DNA of 64,000 nt from Azadirachta indica (lineage: Eukaryota > Streptophyta > Magnoliopsida > Sapindales > Meliaceae), in the NCBI GenBank assembly GCA_022749755.1, contig CM040441.1, positions 13,021,475 to 13,085,474 of the forward strand, given 5' to 3'. Positions 24,065 through 37,915 of the stretch are shown here, in pieces (positions within the stretch are counted from its first letter, which is position 1; the number at the start of each line of letters is the position of its first letter). A program made the position numbers and the translations under genes. The notes beneath the pieces are model-generated. The model was not told the origin of the DNA, did not search any database, and saw nothing but the letters and a program-made list of their open reading frames with translations.

Positions 24065-27000
24065 ATGGAGCAGCTTGTCAACTTTATAATTCGACCACCC
24101 AGGTAATAAATCTTCCATCTCTGGTGTTATTGTTTCTCTCGTGATTTTTTTTATTCTTTTTTATTAAACTTTATCTGCGTTAATTTTTTTCTATTTTTTC
24201 TGTTTCGTTGTTGAGGAAAGGTGGTAAGAGAAAGAAGGAAATTTAGGACTCGGTGTTTTTGTTATCTATTTCTCAGAGAAACGATACAACATAAAGCATA
24301 AGATTTGAGATGTGGTTCTTGCTTTATTTCATCAAGTTTTTCAGCAACCAAACCAGTGATTGCTGTTAAATTCTATTGGATATTTAATATATTAGAAAAT
24401 TTTTAGAGTTGGATGTCGTCGAAAACTGACATCTTTTAAAGTTAATTTAGATGGTTACTCGAGAGTCGAGAGTAATTTCTAATCAATTTCGTTACCCGAT
24501 TTTTGAGTACCTTTAGGGAATTTGGTTTTGTTGTATTCTTGTATCTTATGAAGTTTTGCTACTGATTTCAATAGGATTTCTAATTGGGGGTTGGCGTGTG
24601 AGGCTTGGGGCTTTTTTTGTTCTTTAATTTCTGTGGACTGAGTTTTCTATTAGGTGAATTTAATGTGATAAAGAAAGGAATGATAAGTTAAATCTCCATT
24701 TGGTGAATTTAATGTGATAATGAAAGGAAAGATAATATAAATCTGTTTTCTTTGACAATTTTTAGCTTGGTAGTTAACGTGACAATGGTTGAAAATGAAC
24801 TTTGAATTGCAGCATTAAAAGTTTTACTGATTTTTTGAGAATTGTACAAGTTTGTTGTGACATATTTTGTGATGAATTTACGGTATCAGAAATCAAACTG
24901 TTTTTGTTAAAGACATGTTGGTGAACTTTATTTTTGTAGCCATGGGCATATACTGCTTATACCTAGATCACCTGATAATCATGATCTATAGTGGGATTCA
25001 ATCTCTCGTTGAAACCTTACAGATGGTATAATTTCTATCTGTGAAAACAACCAGAGGTTTAGAGAAAACATGAAGCTTGACGGAATCTATGCTCTTTGTT
25101 GATATCAGTATCACTTTAAACACAACATATGCACACTTCTTATGAGATATAATATATATATATATATATATATATGACAAAGGTTTCTGAAGAAATTAAG
25201 ATTATGAATCTGCAGATCTGTTGGCATCTAAATAGTTTATTATTTTGGTTTTTCACTTTGACATTCCAAACTATAATTTAGTCAAATGAAGAAATTATAA
25301 TTCTATAAATTCTCATGACGCAGAGCTGAATACAGTCCAGAACATGATTTGTTGGATCAAGAGTTCATGCTGAAAGGGAAATGGTATCAAAGAAAAGACA
25401 TAGAGGTAATGTATCAGATCATACTTTCTTTTTTCAAGAAACAGAAGTGTTAAGGCATACATTTTCCTGTAGCAGAACCTGTCTGTGAAGCTCTGAGATT
25501 TTGCATACGTCAGATTCCTGTAATCGTTTTCCTCCCTTTTATGAATTTCAAAATCTCTGTTTAACTTATCATTGTTGTCTTCACCTGAATAACAGTTCTT
25601 TACTTTAAGATCCAGCTGGTTGAAAGTGTAGAATTGATGTGCTGCCATACTCATAGAATAATTTGGGCAAATATGCATGCATATCATATACACAACATGC
25701 GCATATGGACTCTTGATATTTGGCTCTTGCTTGGGATAGGGGAAATGCATATGTGGGAACCTTCACTTGGTAATCTTATTACAAAAGGAAGAGCATTGTT
25801 ATGGTGGTATTTCCTTTGTGTTGATTATTCCACCCACACAACCTTTGTATGCTATTTACTTTGTCCTTTTTAACTTTGAAGGTGTAACTTGTTATTGATT
25901 TGTCAGTCTTATATGTGTGGAGCTCTGAACATTGTGCAGATTAAAAACAGTCGGGGAGATGTTCTACAATGCAGTCATTATGTGCCCATTGTTAATCCTG
26001 AGGGAAAGCCTCTTCCCTGTGTTATATACTGCCATGGAAATAGGTGATAAAGAAATTTGATTGATAAGGCTACAAAAATGGATCACCTAGAGCACTAGTT
26101 GCAGAACGCTAATGGACAGTATATCTTGATTTTTGGCAGTGGCTGCAGGGCTGATGCTAGTGAAGCCGCTATAATACTGCTGCCTTCAAATATTACTGTT
26201 TTCACCCTTGATTTCTCTGGATCTGGTCTCTCTGGAGGAGAGCATGTCACTCTGGGATGGAATGAAGTGCGTGCCAGCTATCTAGCTAGGAGAAATTTCT
26301 TATCTAGGATTTTTCTTCTTTTTTTTTTTTTTTTGTGATGGATAAAAAGTTTTTTTTTCTCACTAGATCATCAATAATTTTTTTCTTGTTAAATAATATC
26401 CATCTGAACTTCTTGGGCTGTTTTTCAGAAAGATGATCTCAGAGTTGTGGTTGATTATTTACGGGCGGATGGAAATGTCTCTATGATTGGCTTATGGGGT
26501 CGTTCAATGGGTGCTGTCACCAGGTTATTTTTTTCACTTAATCTGCCTTTCAGCTTGCATATATTGGATGTTAAATGTAGAAACTCTTTTTCCCCTTAGT
26601 TGTGCAGTTATGCTGAAGTAATGAAGTTCTTTAAAAGGTTCTAGTTGATGGTCTTCACTAGCAAAATAATTGATTTAATTGTTCTAGTTCTACAGCTGCT
26701 AAGAATCTGATTGAATCACATAGGACTTTATTTGAATTAATTTATATCTTCAGTTTGACTAGTATAAAATGTCATTGTAGAAAATGAAAGATGATTATAG
26801 GGACTTTTAGTTTTTTGGGTTTAAAGCTTGAATGTTGATTGTGGATGTATTTGAAAGGATTACAGCTGTGAGATAATCATTTTGATCCGTAAACACTTCT
26901 ACAAATGGAAAAGAGATTTTTATAGTCAACTAATTGCTGGAGTCGTCTTATTTTCTAGTTTCGTGTGATTGATCTAAAGTCATTCTTGTGTTGCTGGCAT

Positions 27001-30000
27001 TTGGGTGCAACCTTCCACTTACAAATGATTTTAATTGCATTTTGAAGTCTTGTCCTTTTTATGTTTAAAAAAAGAATGCTCCTTTTTGATAGGAAAAGGA
27101 CTAAATTATGTTTTTATTTATTAATTGCTATCATTTATGAGAAGATGGGAGCTCCCAGAAGGCTGTTCATAATCCATATTACTTACATGTCCTTTTATTC
27201 TAGTGTTGTGCATTAATTAGAAAGTGTTGTTACCGTTGCTGCCTTCATTCTTTTAGTTAGTATTAATTCATATCATATTTGTATGGCGCTGAGGTCTTTG
27301 TGCTGAGTTATCTGATGTTAACAATAAACATTATCTATCACAGCCTGATGTATGGAGCTGAAGATCCTTCAATTGCTGGAATGGTTCTTGACAGTCCATT
27401 CTCTGATTTGGTTGACCTAATGATGGAACTTGTGGATACCTATAAAATCCGATTACCCAAGTTCACTGTATGTTTATCTATTTCGCTACAATATGTCAAA
27501 TATATGTTTGTTTATGCCTGCAACCTTTTTATTTTGATTATCAAACATTTTGTGTGAGATAAATAAATTAATGTGGTAGATTCTGTTATAAAAAATTACT
27601 ATGGGAAACAGTATTATTGAAGTAATCATACTGGTATGTTTGTAATATGTCATGATGCTATACCACCAACCATTTATGATGGTGCATCAATTATCTGTTA
27701 GGTTGTAGCTTTCATAGGTGTCTTTTTTGTTAGTCATGGACAATTGGATATTGACTGTTTCTTTAGGGCTGTCTGCATCCTTTTTGACCTTCTCAAGACT
27801 ATTTGGATTTAGGAAAACACAAAGTGAAGATTAGGAGCTTTTTTGGTAGGCTAGAGACATTAGAAGTGCTTCCTTCAGTCATACCATATAAATTTCTCAT
27901 TTTTAATTTTTCCCATGCCCTGAAAAAGAAAATGATATTAGAAATGAAAAAATCCTGGTGGTAATGACTGATGGTGGCTCTTTTGATGTGATGAGCAGCT
28001 TTACATATTTGGACTATAGGAGCAAGGAATGTTTATAGTAATTCGTATGTGAGGTCCCTTAGAGAAGCAGGCTCTGTAGTTTGCATCATAACCAAGCCAG
28101 ACGCACTTTCCTTACCAGGCTATTTGGAATTTCTATCTCCTTGATTTGTATCTTGTAGAATGTCTTTTCATTTGGGCTTTGATATTTTTTAGCTTAAACT
28201 GCTTTAGACTGTTCTAAAATTCCTTTTTCCTTGCCCTGTCATCTTGTTATCTTTCCATATAATTATTTTTCACAATTAACAATTTATAACATGGATGCTC
28301 CTATGATTTTATGGATGTAGATTGTCATCATATTTCAATCACCATTAGCTCTAAGTTTCTAACATCTCATTTGTGACCCTGTTCTATTTTATAGCGTAAA
28401 CTATCATTGCCTTTTTTTTTTTTGGGTCCTTAATTTTGATTTTAAGACAATTTAGTCATTTTTGTGTTTGGTGAGGACTACACAATGTTGTATATTGTGT
28501 GCCAACGCTGAGTGGTCTTTTTTACTTTTGCTTTGGATCATCCATTCTTATTCTTTTGTTTTGCTTGTTTTAGGTGAAGTTTGCGATCCAATACATGCGA
28601 AAAGCCATCCAAAAAAAGGCGAAGTTTGACATAGCAGACCTGAACACTATTAAGGTTTTACTCTATCCATGACGTATCTTATTTTATGTGGTCTTGTTCT
28701 GGCTAATTACTTTGGGGAATCAGGTTCTGGCTGATATTTGTATCAAGGCTGTCCTCAGACTCTTTTTTTTAAACCTTTTTATTTGTCTATCATGCTTGCC
28801 TGTAAGTGAAATACTATAACCAGTGTAACTCATTTGGAGTTTTATGAGTTATATTTAAATTGATTAAATTTGTTGTTGCTAATTAATCCTGTATGTTACT
28901 AGTGGAAAACATGCTTTAATTTTAATCCAACAGCCTATAGATATTAAGGTATGTTCTTTGACTGGGGGGAGTCACCAATGCTTTTTGCTCTTATTTCTAC
29001 GGACCTTCCAGCTTTCTCAATTTGTATGACTATAAAAGTGACAGAGGGAATTGATTTTGATTGACATGGTGAAATTGGTTGAACACATCATGGAAAAAGT
29101 TAACAAAATTAATTAGTCAGAATTGGAATGATTGTTGTTCTAGTTTAGTGTCATTTACCATTAATCATGATACCGGTCCTTTTTCTAATCTTTTTTGTTA
29201 TTATTGCAGGTGGCAAAGTCTTCCTTTGTTCCAGTTTTATTTGGACATGCTGTAGATGATGATTTTATTAATCCTCACCATTCAGATCGTATATTTGAAG
29301 CTTATGCAGTAAGTCTAAAAATTTATTTGTGATCAGATGGGCGTGCACCATCTATCATGCATTCACAAGCTTATCTGCAATCTGTCCTTACAGGATGTAT
29401 CAGGAAAACTTCAATTTTTAGGCTTAAACTCTTAATATTTTACACAAGGTGTACTTGGGAAACCCTTTGGTACTGTCTGAGTATCAGCTTAAATTTTCTT
29501 TGAAAGTAAAAAAGTCCATTAAATTTTTCTCATGGAAAGCTTTGCCCCTTGAATGAGGAGCAAGTCTCCCCTGTCCATTTGAAACTTTGTATCTCCCTTT
29601 TTCTCAATTATTTTCCTTTTGTGTTTGATAATGTTTATATTTGGACATATGATTTTTGCAGGGAGACAAGAACATTATTAAATTTGAGGGTGATCACAAC
29701 TCTCCACGTCCGCAATTCTACTTTGATTCTATAAATATATTTTTCCACAATGTCTTGCAACCTCCACAGGATGAGGTGGGGACAACATTATTTGGCACAA
29801 TGCATGATTACTTTGGTAAGGTAAATAAATTAAACTGCAATGCATCTGGTTGTAGGTCATGGTTTTATTGGAAGCTCAAGATTTCATATCCCAACCCTTT
29901 GCCAATAGTTGATTGTTTTAACTTCAGGATAGTTGGAGCACCGTGCATGAACTAGGCTATTACCCGGAACCTTCAACTGCATCTAGAGGTATGATTCGTG

Positions 30001-31593
30001 TAACGTCATGTCTGTTAAACTTCTATTCTCCTTAAGCCAATCTCCTATTGATATGTATTCGTTACAGAACGTGCAGCAAGCAGCACAGCAGATGCTATTG
30101 AACATGTTCGTTCTAAAAGGCCAATGAGTCGGATGGAGGTCAGTTATTGCTTGATTTCTTGCTTGCATATGTCAAAATTGTTACACAGGATGAAGGCTGC
30201 CTCACGTTATATATTCATTAAGCAAATTGTCCTCAAAATCATTTTATTTCAAGGATAATATAATTTATGGGTGTTAAATATGAATGCATGGTAGAACTTT
30301 CATGATCTTCAATCTTTTGTACAGATGCACACACACGCAAGTGAAGTTAAAATTTTTGACTTACAATTTTGACATAAATGCTCAAACTATTTATCCTATT
30401 TATTATCGCCAATGATGTAGATCTAAAGTAGAAGGTAACATTTATTATTGCCAACTTTGCAACACTTAATACTATTGGATTATGGAATTTGAGGCGATGG
30501 AGAAAGATATGGTAGTTTTGATGCTTTAGCAACATATGCTTGAATTTTACATAATTAATCTCGGTAGGTATATCTTTAATTGTTTTTTAACCCTGTTCAG
30601 GTCCCTTCAGATATATCAGCGAAAGATAACGAAGCAGAATCTAAGGTATCTTTTGCTCTTCTCTCTATATGGCTCTGACGAAACAAAATGTACCATGTAA
30701 CTGGATGTTGAATTATTTAGTTTCATGGAAGAGCTGTCATCAATTATCTGATATAATTAAATACAAACAAAACCAATAAAAAGGTTCACTGAAACTGATG
30801 AGTTTTCAATAGGAAGAATCTGCGGACAATCATAGCTCATCGTCATCCAATATGATTAGCTTTGAATTAGCCAATGGCAATCCATATGGCCCTCATGTCC
30901 CAACAAACGTGGATGATGATCAGTATGTGGAATATCAACTGGATGACTTGGCAGGTTTCCCGAGCAACGTGGAAGAGGAAGAAAGGGTCAGTTAAACAAA
31001 CTTAATTTCATATACATGGCCAGAGTATTATCAGCTATCTTATCAACTTATTGCCTAACAATTCATTGATGTTTGACTCATATCTCCTTCAGATGTTCAT
31101 GGAAGCGGTGCTCATGTCATTGAAGGACTTGGAGATGCGACACCCAGAAGCAGAAGAACAGCTAACCAGTTTGACCCCTGAGTCTTTGGGTTCTTCACAT
31201 AAAAATGACCTAACTGATTGTGCCACAACTGATGATGGTAAACCTTCAAAGACAGATACTAGTTCCATTTCAGAAGAGAATTTGAAGCCGATAAAGATGC
31301 ATCCCACTTCAACATCACTAACAAACAGTCGCAATTTAGCTCCCCAACATCCATCTCCTGATACAAGTGTGTCATCAGTTGGGGATGTATTTGACACTCC
31401 TCCATCCAGCATAGAATCTGGAAGCACTGGGACATCTGCTCGTACTGATACTTCAGCAAGCATCCAGAGCTCATTAGATGCAGATGTGTCAGGTAACACA
31501 AAAGCCACAGTAACAGTTGTGAGGAATCCGACAGGTCATATTATGGATGGTTTGATGCGTCGATGGGATCTCAACTTTTTTCGGAATAGATAA
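24065..31593 (+). CDS. Alpha/beta hydrolase with a C-terminal UIM-like motif (serine hydrolase fold)
   Basis: Fourteen exons (24065-24102, 25324-25405, 25940-26043, 26140-26266, 26429-26523, 27344-27467, 28574-28654, 29210-29308, 29662-29820, 29928-29988, 30068-30138, 30601-30645, 30813-30986, 31093-31593) join in phase to 586 residues. Residues 1 to about 290 are an alpha/beta hydrolase: YCHGNSGCR oxyanion region, nucleophile motif G-R-S143-M-G, acid near Asp234 (HAVDDDF) and His262 (GDHNSPRP). The start MEQLVNFIIRPPR is conserved in a plant family with an Arabidopsis member I recall as At3g23540. The tail is Ser/Thr/Asp-rich and, at about residues 415-434, reads EEERMFMEAVLMSLKDLE, fitting the ubiquitin-interacting motif (acidic run, central Ala and Ser). 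The substrate is unknown. Intron 1 is 1.2 kb and contains a short tandem duplication. Confidence 0.93.
24654..24730. repeat. ~50-bp tandem duplication in intron 1 of the hydrolase gene
   Basis: 'ggtgaatttaatgtgata' followed by 'gaaagga' occurs twice, starting at about 24654 and 24704, with small differences. Confidence 0.75.
25152..25175. repeat. (TA)n microsatellite
   Basis: About twelve AT units in intron 1 of the hydrolase gene. Confidence 0.9.
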
Positions 31594-32908
31594 AAAATAA
31601 AAATAAATTTCAGTGAAGTCAGTACGATGATGTATTGTTTTGTAACTAAGATAGCTTCAGGAATTTTAGTGATGTACAATGTTGAATGATTTGATTGAAA
31701 AAAAAAAAAAAAGAAAGAAATAGGTTCCGTGAATGTGTTTAAAAACATGATTACAGTGTCTGTGCTCGGTCACAAATGTTTTACAATTGTTCATGTTGGG
31801 AAAGGGATGTAATTATTCTTTTTGTCATACCTCCATGAGGGTAAAAATCTTTCAATGCCATTTTGAGTTGATCCGCTTGATTGCTTATTTCTTCCGTATT
31901 CGTTGCACAGATTTTAGTTCAGTGCACTGCATCAACAGGGCATTTTTTGGTTTAGATGCACAGAATTAAGTTTCGGGAGCTGAGCTTGATTTAGTGTCTC
32001 GTATGACCACGAAATTTTAAAGTTGAGCCAATCAAAACCGTCCTCTCTTCTTTGCTATAAGCTCCTGAAACTCCTCTTCTCTCTTAGACAAAGCATTGTC
32101 ATTTTGTCCATAAGTCAAGCCTGTGACTTTCATCATTTCTTTGAAAAGAAAATAATCTGTTCGTTTATATCAATTAGGTCAACTTAATGACCTGACCCTT
32201 GGAAATAACTGAAATATCCTTAAGTTTTCAGTTTCACAAATTCCAACGGTACAAGGATAATTTTTGTTCATGTAGTACCTATTTGATACAATTTGCAAAC
32301 TGTGTCCTTATTTTAGAAATTATAAAATTTTAAGGAGTCGGATGTTATTATTTTTTAGTTCCAAGTATAGGAAGTTCTATCTTGGTACAGATTAACAAGC
32401 CACCCTCTTTACCAGATCGTGCTCTCCTCGTCCTTGATTCAATCCCGCCTATTTTTCAGCCCTTGAATCACTGTAAGTGATCAAAGCATCTTGATTTTTG
32501 ACTTCTTGTTGTTTTATGTCGTTAGGCTTTTATAATACTTTCTTTTTACTATGTCGTGGATGTTGAGGCAATTTACATACACATTACACATGCATACATG
32601 AAATGAGGATCAAATTTCACAGTAATGTTCTATAGAACCTATAATTCAGTTTGCTCATCTTATCATTAACCTATTTAAGAAAAGTATACAGAATATTTGA
32701 AGTGAAAAGCTGTATCAATGATCTCCAGTGTATAATGATACTACAACAGAAGTCATTATGAATCATCTTGATACGTAGAATTCAGTAATTTCCATTTTTA
32801 TTATTGCTTAGAGAAAAAGAATCTCTTACAGCTCTTACGCGGCCTTAATTATTTACAAAAGTATTGTACTCGCACATTTGTTTCACATGGAATGCTGATT
32901 TTGCAAAT
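31594..32908. other. Intergenic region between two convergent genes
   Basis: The 3' ends of the plus-strand hydrolase gene and the minus-strand ARM gene face each other here. An AATAAAAATAAA-like poly(A) signal follows the hydrolase stop (31597-31608). No other gene is recognised. Confidence 0.55.
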
Positions 32909-35541
32909 TTAGGGGCTTGTTGCATGATATTTTCCTTCTGTCAATAACTTCAAAGCAGTTTCAGCTAGGGAGTGAATTGTTGTGCTGTGCCGGCTTAGAC
33001 CAACAATGCCAGAGAACACGTTGAAATTTTCAATCTCTGCTGTGGTTTCTAAGACAGCTTCTAGCTCCTCCTCCAATCCCAGCTCCTTGAAAATTTGTAC
33101 ATTTGTTGCCTTGTCTCTCATCATCCAAATTGCCAACTCTATGGAAAACCTCCTTATTCTTGGAACCTTAACTGGTGGGTGTTGGTGTTTCTTTAGAATC
33201 TGGACTAATGTATTAGCCAAATCAAATTCAGTAATTCCAGCCCTCTCGAACATGATGTCAGATTCTTCACGAGTCATGAATCTGAAAACATGAGCTGCTA
33301 GTCCAATCATTACCTCCTGTAATTTGTATTCTTCTGACACGATTGTCTTGAGAACCTGCAGTGGAGAATAGAATTAAGACTATGACTCTCGTTCTATTTC
33401 ACTAAGGTTTCAGTATGAAAGAATATTTCTGGTAAGCAGGCAGGAAAAGAAAATTAATAGTTTGTTTTTTACAGTAGGGAAGCACTCACTGTGGGTGCAG
33501 CAGCTATAACTCCTCTTAACTCGTTGAAGCAACCTGCTCCACTAAACGTGCACAAATTTCTTAAGATTCTTGCAGCATTTATGCGAATTAAGGCAACCTC
33601 CAATGCTTCAACTAGCTTGTCCACCACTTTCAACTTCAAGATGCGGTGACAATTACTCCTGCTATCCAATGCAAGCATTGCTAGCGCTTCTCCCGCTGCA
33701 ACTCTCACATGGTCCTGGTTCTCTGGCATTCCCTCTTTGAAGAAAATGTTGAACAACTCCTTAAGAATTCCACCAGTGCCTCCAATCCTCTCTGTTGCAT
33801 CTTCTTCTAGCGCTAGACTAGTTAGAATTTCTATGCCCAACTTTTGCAGCATTGGATGTTTATATCCATATCGCAGAATATCTCTGATGTTACTGATTGT
33901 GAAAACCACCTCTGAAATCTCTTTTCTAAGATGTGTCCCTGTGGTACCTGTTGTGCTTGCTAGCATCTTCACCAATTGCAGAGAACGTTTAATGGTCATA
34001 ATCTGAGATGATGTAGCATGTTCATTCCTCGACAAACTCTCTCCTGCATGTGTAAAATCTATTATCTTTGGCAGCAGTCCTCTTGTATTTCCAATCTTTC
34101 CGCAGTTATCATGGTCACGGGCAAGCTTCTTTAGAATAAGAAGTCCTAGATGATTAAATGTCCAAAATCCGTAATGTAAATGATCTAAACTGATCTTCGT
34201 TTCGTCAATTGCATCAGTTGCACCACCAGAGTTCCTATGGTTTTGGAGCAGAGATGATATTGATTCCATTGCCCCAGGTATTCCAGCTACTCGAAGAGAA
34301 TTCTGCTTTTTGCTAGCTAGTTTCGACAATATATCTGCAGCTGAACGCCTGATTTCTTCCTCTTGTGGGTCTTTCCAGTTCAACATTTCTACTAATCTTT
34401 CTATCACAGCTAAATTTATGCCTATTTTCTGGAGGGTGTCATCAGAAAACCGTGCATTTATAGCAAATTGACGAAGAATTCTAGTTCCAGTGAGCTGCTC
34501 ATCAGGAGAATTTGAATCCAAGAGATCCATAGCAAAACTAACCATATCCATTTTCAATCCATCGAAGATGCTTCCGTTTACACATTTTGAATATGCATCA
34601 TAGAAGAATCTTCGAATTGAAACCATGCCTGCAGGCCCCAGATCACATTCTTTGTTCACTTCTTCCAGTAGTTTACAGTGTATGACCTTCCACTCCCAGT
34701 AGGCTTTCTCCAACAGAAACAACAGAGCTTCTGCCAAGGCCAAGGAATAGAAAATGTTCAGAGCTGCGTGACGGTTCCTCTTGTCGGTATCTCCTTTAGC
34801 TACCTCACCATAGTCATGCTTGATCAGCTTCATCAAGGAAAGAACCACACAGGTTGTTGCAGATGCGAGCTGGAGCCAATAGAGAAGCTTGCTGATATTT
34901 CTGGTGAGGAAAACCCATTGGGCATACGGTAGAAGTGGAACATCTGAACTTGCCCATGTCCGAGTTGGCTTTCTTTGGCAATTTCTTGTTCCATCACCAC
35001 GAGTAGTCTCTCTAGTCCTTTGACTGCGCTTTCCAAGAGAAATTGGCCTGAATATTGATTTAATAGCTTCAATGAGATGATGTGAGCTAGATCTTATTGC
35101 TCGAAAACTATTAATTCCAACATCTGCAATTGACCAGGTGGCTTGGTGTTGCCATTCGAGCTCATGACTCCTGCTAAATATGCGAGCTCCCTCAATCAAC
35201 AAAATAATGGTGATGAACCAAAAGTCAGTCTTATCCAAAGTGATGGCAAAACCACCAAGAAGAACAACCGTTGCCCAGATGAAGCCAAGAGTTCCCAAGC
35301 CAGTAGCTGCCTTCTCAAGGACTGCAAGGCGTAGAGCGAAAAGGGTCAATTTCTTTTCCGGTGCACGAATTGCTGATATTGTTGGAGAAACAGAACTTGC
35401 ATTGCTGCTTTCTCTCTTTCCAATGCTATCTTGGGGTTCAAAAATGGTGGTACTCGAACCAGCAGTTTCACTTAGTCTTTGAAGCCCCACAGCATGCAAA
35501 TAAATGCTTCCATCATCTTCTGTGGAAGTCCCACGATCCAT
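32909..35541 (-). CDS. Armadillo (ARM)-repeat protein with N-terminal membrane segments
   Basis: Two exons (35541-33490 and 33355-32909) splice in phase (ACA/GTGAGT donor, CTGCAG acceptor) to 832 residues. The N-terminal ~65 residues are Ser/Thr-rich and acidic. Hydrophobic segments follow near residues 85-120 (GTLGFIWATVVLLGGFAITL and FWFITIILLIEG) and near 225-285 (WLQLASATTCVVLSLM and ALNIFYSLALAEALLFLLE), consistent with a membrane anchor. A charged linker (RKPTRTWASSDVPLLPY) lies between. From about residue 340 to the end, helical ARM-like repeats are visible (EEIRRSAADILSKLASKKQ, KLGIEILTSLALEEDATERI, RVAAGEALAMLALDSRSN, RINAARILRNLCTFSG), a protein-interaction scaffold. Plant relatives are annotated only as ARM-repeat superfamily proteins and I know of no assigned function. 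The start follows an in-frame 5' region lacking another ATG. Confidence 0.92.
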
Positions 35542-36804
35542 GTTGCAGAATCAAGACAGGTTTGAAAAACTTAACGCTTGTATCTCTCAGAAGTTGATGC
35601 CAAAATTAGATTGAAAGTTGTGTTTGAAGTGGTGGGAGTGTTAGTTATAATCAGAAAGGAGAATGTGCTTGTGGTGCACGTTTACTATGTGAAAATAAAG
35701 AGGAAAGTGTGACGTTAAGTTATTTCTCTTTCTGTCACTTTTCCTAGGAAGTTTTCTTATATTTTCTTATTATTCCAGCTTTTTGGCTTGGTGGGCAAGG
35801 ATTTTTCCCCTGTTTCTCTCGTAAAGTTATTTGTTTGCTGCTAATAAGTTGGGAGATTTTTAACAGTAAATAAATTTGGGATTCAATTTTCTAAAATAAC
35901 TACTATTTAAAATGAATACTAAATCACTTTTTCCCTTAATCAAAGTGATTTTTCTTTTATATTTCTGTCGTCCCCTTTTTCCTCTTTACTGTCAGACCGA
36001 ATCCATTGTAGAAACAATGAAATTCACTTGAAAGGAACTATTCTGAACCGGGGAAATTGCCTGGACTTCCTCATATTCTTTAAGAAATTACCATTCATTT
36101 TTTTTTTTTCACAGAATCATTGACTTAACCTTAGTATAACAACTGGCCCTCTAACATTTTTTTTTTAATGAAAATCATTTGCCAACTAAGAGTTCAATGA
36201 TTTATATTGTAGAGATTAGGATATTAATGGAAAGATTTGCCAACTTTAGATTGTATGTTGTTAAAAGGGAATAAACCACCAACCAACAGTTCTTTATTTC
36301 TAGTTGAATCCCTCGTCGTGCTTTTTTGACTTCTATTCATCTCTTAATTCGAATTCAAAATCACGAAACCAATAGTTTCTCACGTAATTTAAATAAAATA
36401 ATTTGTGCATGAGGTTATTATTATCGGCACCACTCTGCCACTACAATAATTGAACAATTGCTTTACTCATTCTATCTTCTGGAATTTTTGTTGTAAAATA
36501 TTTAAAAAGCTTAATTGTGGCAATTTGGATAAAGTTGTGGCTTGCAAAAAATGGGTGTACAGCAGGAGTCATGTTGAGTCAAGTTAAAGGCTGAAATAGC
36601 AACCAAGTCTCGTTTTCATATTCCTTTAAAAACACGAATATAATGTTGTTCTTGCCCAATCTTTGTCAAATTGAAAACCGTACAAGCAGGACCTGATGCA
36701 ATAAATTCATTGTCTTGCGTATTGAACTTGTATGGATTGTCTTTCAATCTTAATCTCGTTTAAGCCTTGTCTTCTAGTAAATTAATTTCCTGTTGCTTCA
36801 TGTC

Positions 36805-36872
36805 TTAAACTTCAATTATAAGCACTTAAATAATGGCTGAACTTTAATTATAATCACTTAAATAATGGCTAG
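36805..36872. repeat. ~32-bp tandem duplication
   Basis: 'cttcaattataagcacttaaataatggct' is followed by 'ctttaattataatcacttaaataatggct'. Confidence 0.8.
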
Positions 36873-37096
36873 ATTTCTTAAATATTTTGTCACCATATTC
36901 AAGGAGTTCCAAAATTATGGAAAATATTCCCAAAGTTTTCGTCCATTATACTTAATGAGTTTTCCATTTTGAACATTTATACTCTTTGCCCTGCATCAGG
37001 ATTATCTGGCACTTCCAACTAGGGAATAATAAATATTGCAGTTCACTGACAGATAGTCATAGCGCATCACAATCTTCTCATTGTGTTTATCAATTA

Positions 37097-37362
37097 TCTG
37101 ATCTCTGCTTGTAAGAACAAAGATGAAAGAAGAAAAATAACACACAATTTGATATCATAACAGTGCAAATTATTTCAAAAAACTTGAACCAAAAAAGTTT
37201 CTTGAGTAACAAGTTCTCTATCTATATTTATCTGATCTCTGCTTGTAAGAACAAAGATAATGGAAGAAAAATAACACACGATTTGATATCATAACAGTGA
37301 AAATTATTTCAACAATTTGAACCAAAAAAGTTTCTTGAGTAACAGGTTCTCTATCTATATTT
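37097..37362. repeat. ~130-bp tandem duplication
   Basis: Both copies contain 'ctgatctctgcttgtaagaa', 'atttgatatcataacagtg' and 'gaaccaaaaaagtttcttga'. They differ at a few single bases and small indels. Confidence 0.9.
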
Positions 37363-37734
37363 TGTCCAAATATTCGCATTTTCCACACTAAATTAACACG
37401 GCATGCTCCCTGCCAAATATCTCCCGAACGGTTGAACCGTCTTCATGCCCCATTTCACCTTCAGTTTTCCCATCTCTAAGTTCTCTAAGTTCTAAGTTGA
37501 GTTCTTACCAACTGCTCCAGTTCCTATCATTATTGGGAAAACATTTTACAAAAACATTATAACTGAAATTAGAAATGGGAATGTATATCGAACTATTACA
37601 GAATGGAAAAACATAATTGTACCTTAGAATTTTTAATAATTCTTCTCGCAATTGTACGGTGTATGTACCTCGAAGCAGAATAAAGAAAATCATTTTACTC
37701 ATCTTTATTGTCCAACGGTTGCTGTATGTCAACT

Positions 37735-37915
37735 CCTTTGTCAGACATTACATTCCAAGATACTCCTGAAGAATTGTTGCTCTATCTTAACGTTGGTTTG
37801 TTTTACCACTTTTGTCCTACATTACATTCCAAGATGCTCCTTTACTCATGCAGAATTGCTGCCATGTTTTAACGCCTTTGTCATACATTACATTGCAAGA
37901 TATTCCCTCCCTTCA
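37735..37915. repeat. Three diverged copies of a ~65-bp segment
   Basis: The motif 'cattacattccaagat' (or 'cattacattgcaagat') occurs three times, each followed by similar pyrimidine-rich sequence and 'taacg'. Confidence 0.6.

Noticed and set aside
31089..31508. Minus-strand open frames overlapping the hydrolase's last exon
   Set aside because: They are shadows of the plus-strand Ser-rich exon, which is supported by splice phase and family similarity.
33737..35597. Several plus-strand open frames over the ARM gene
   Set aside because: Shadows of the long minus-strand exon with clear ARM repeats.
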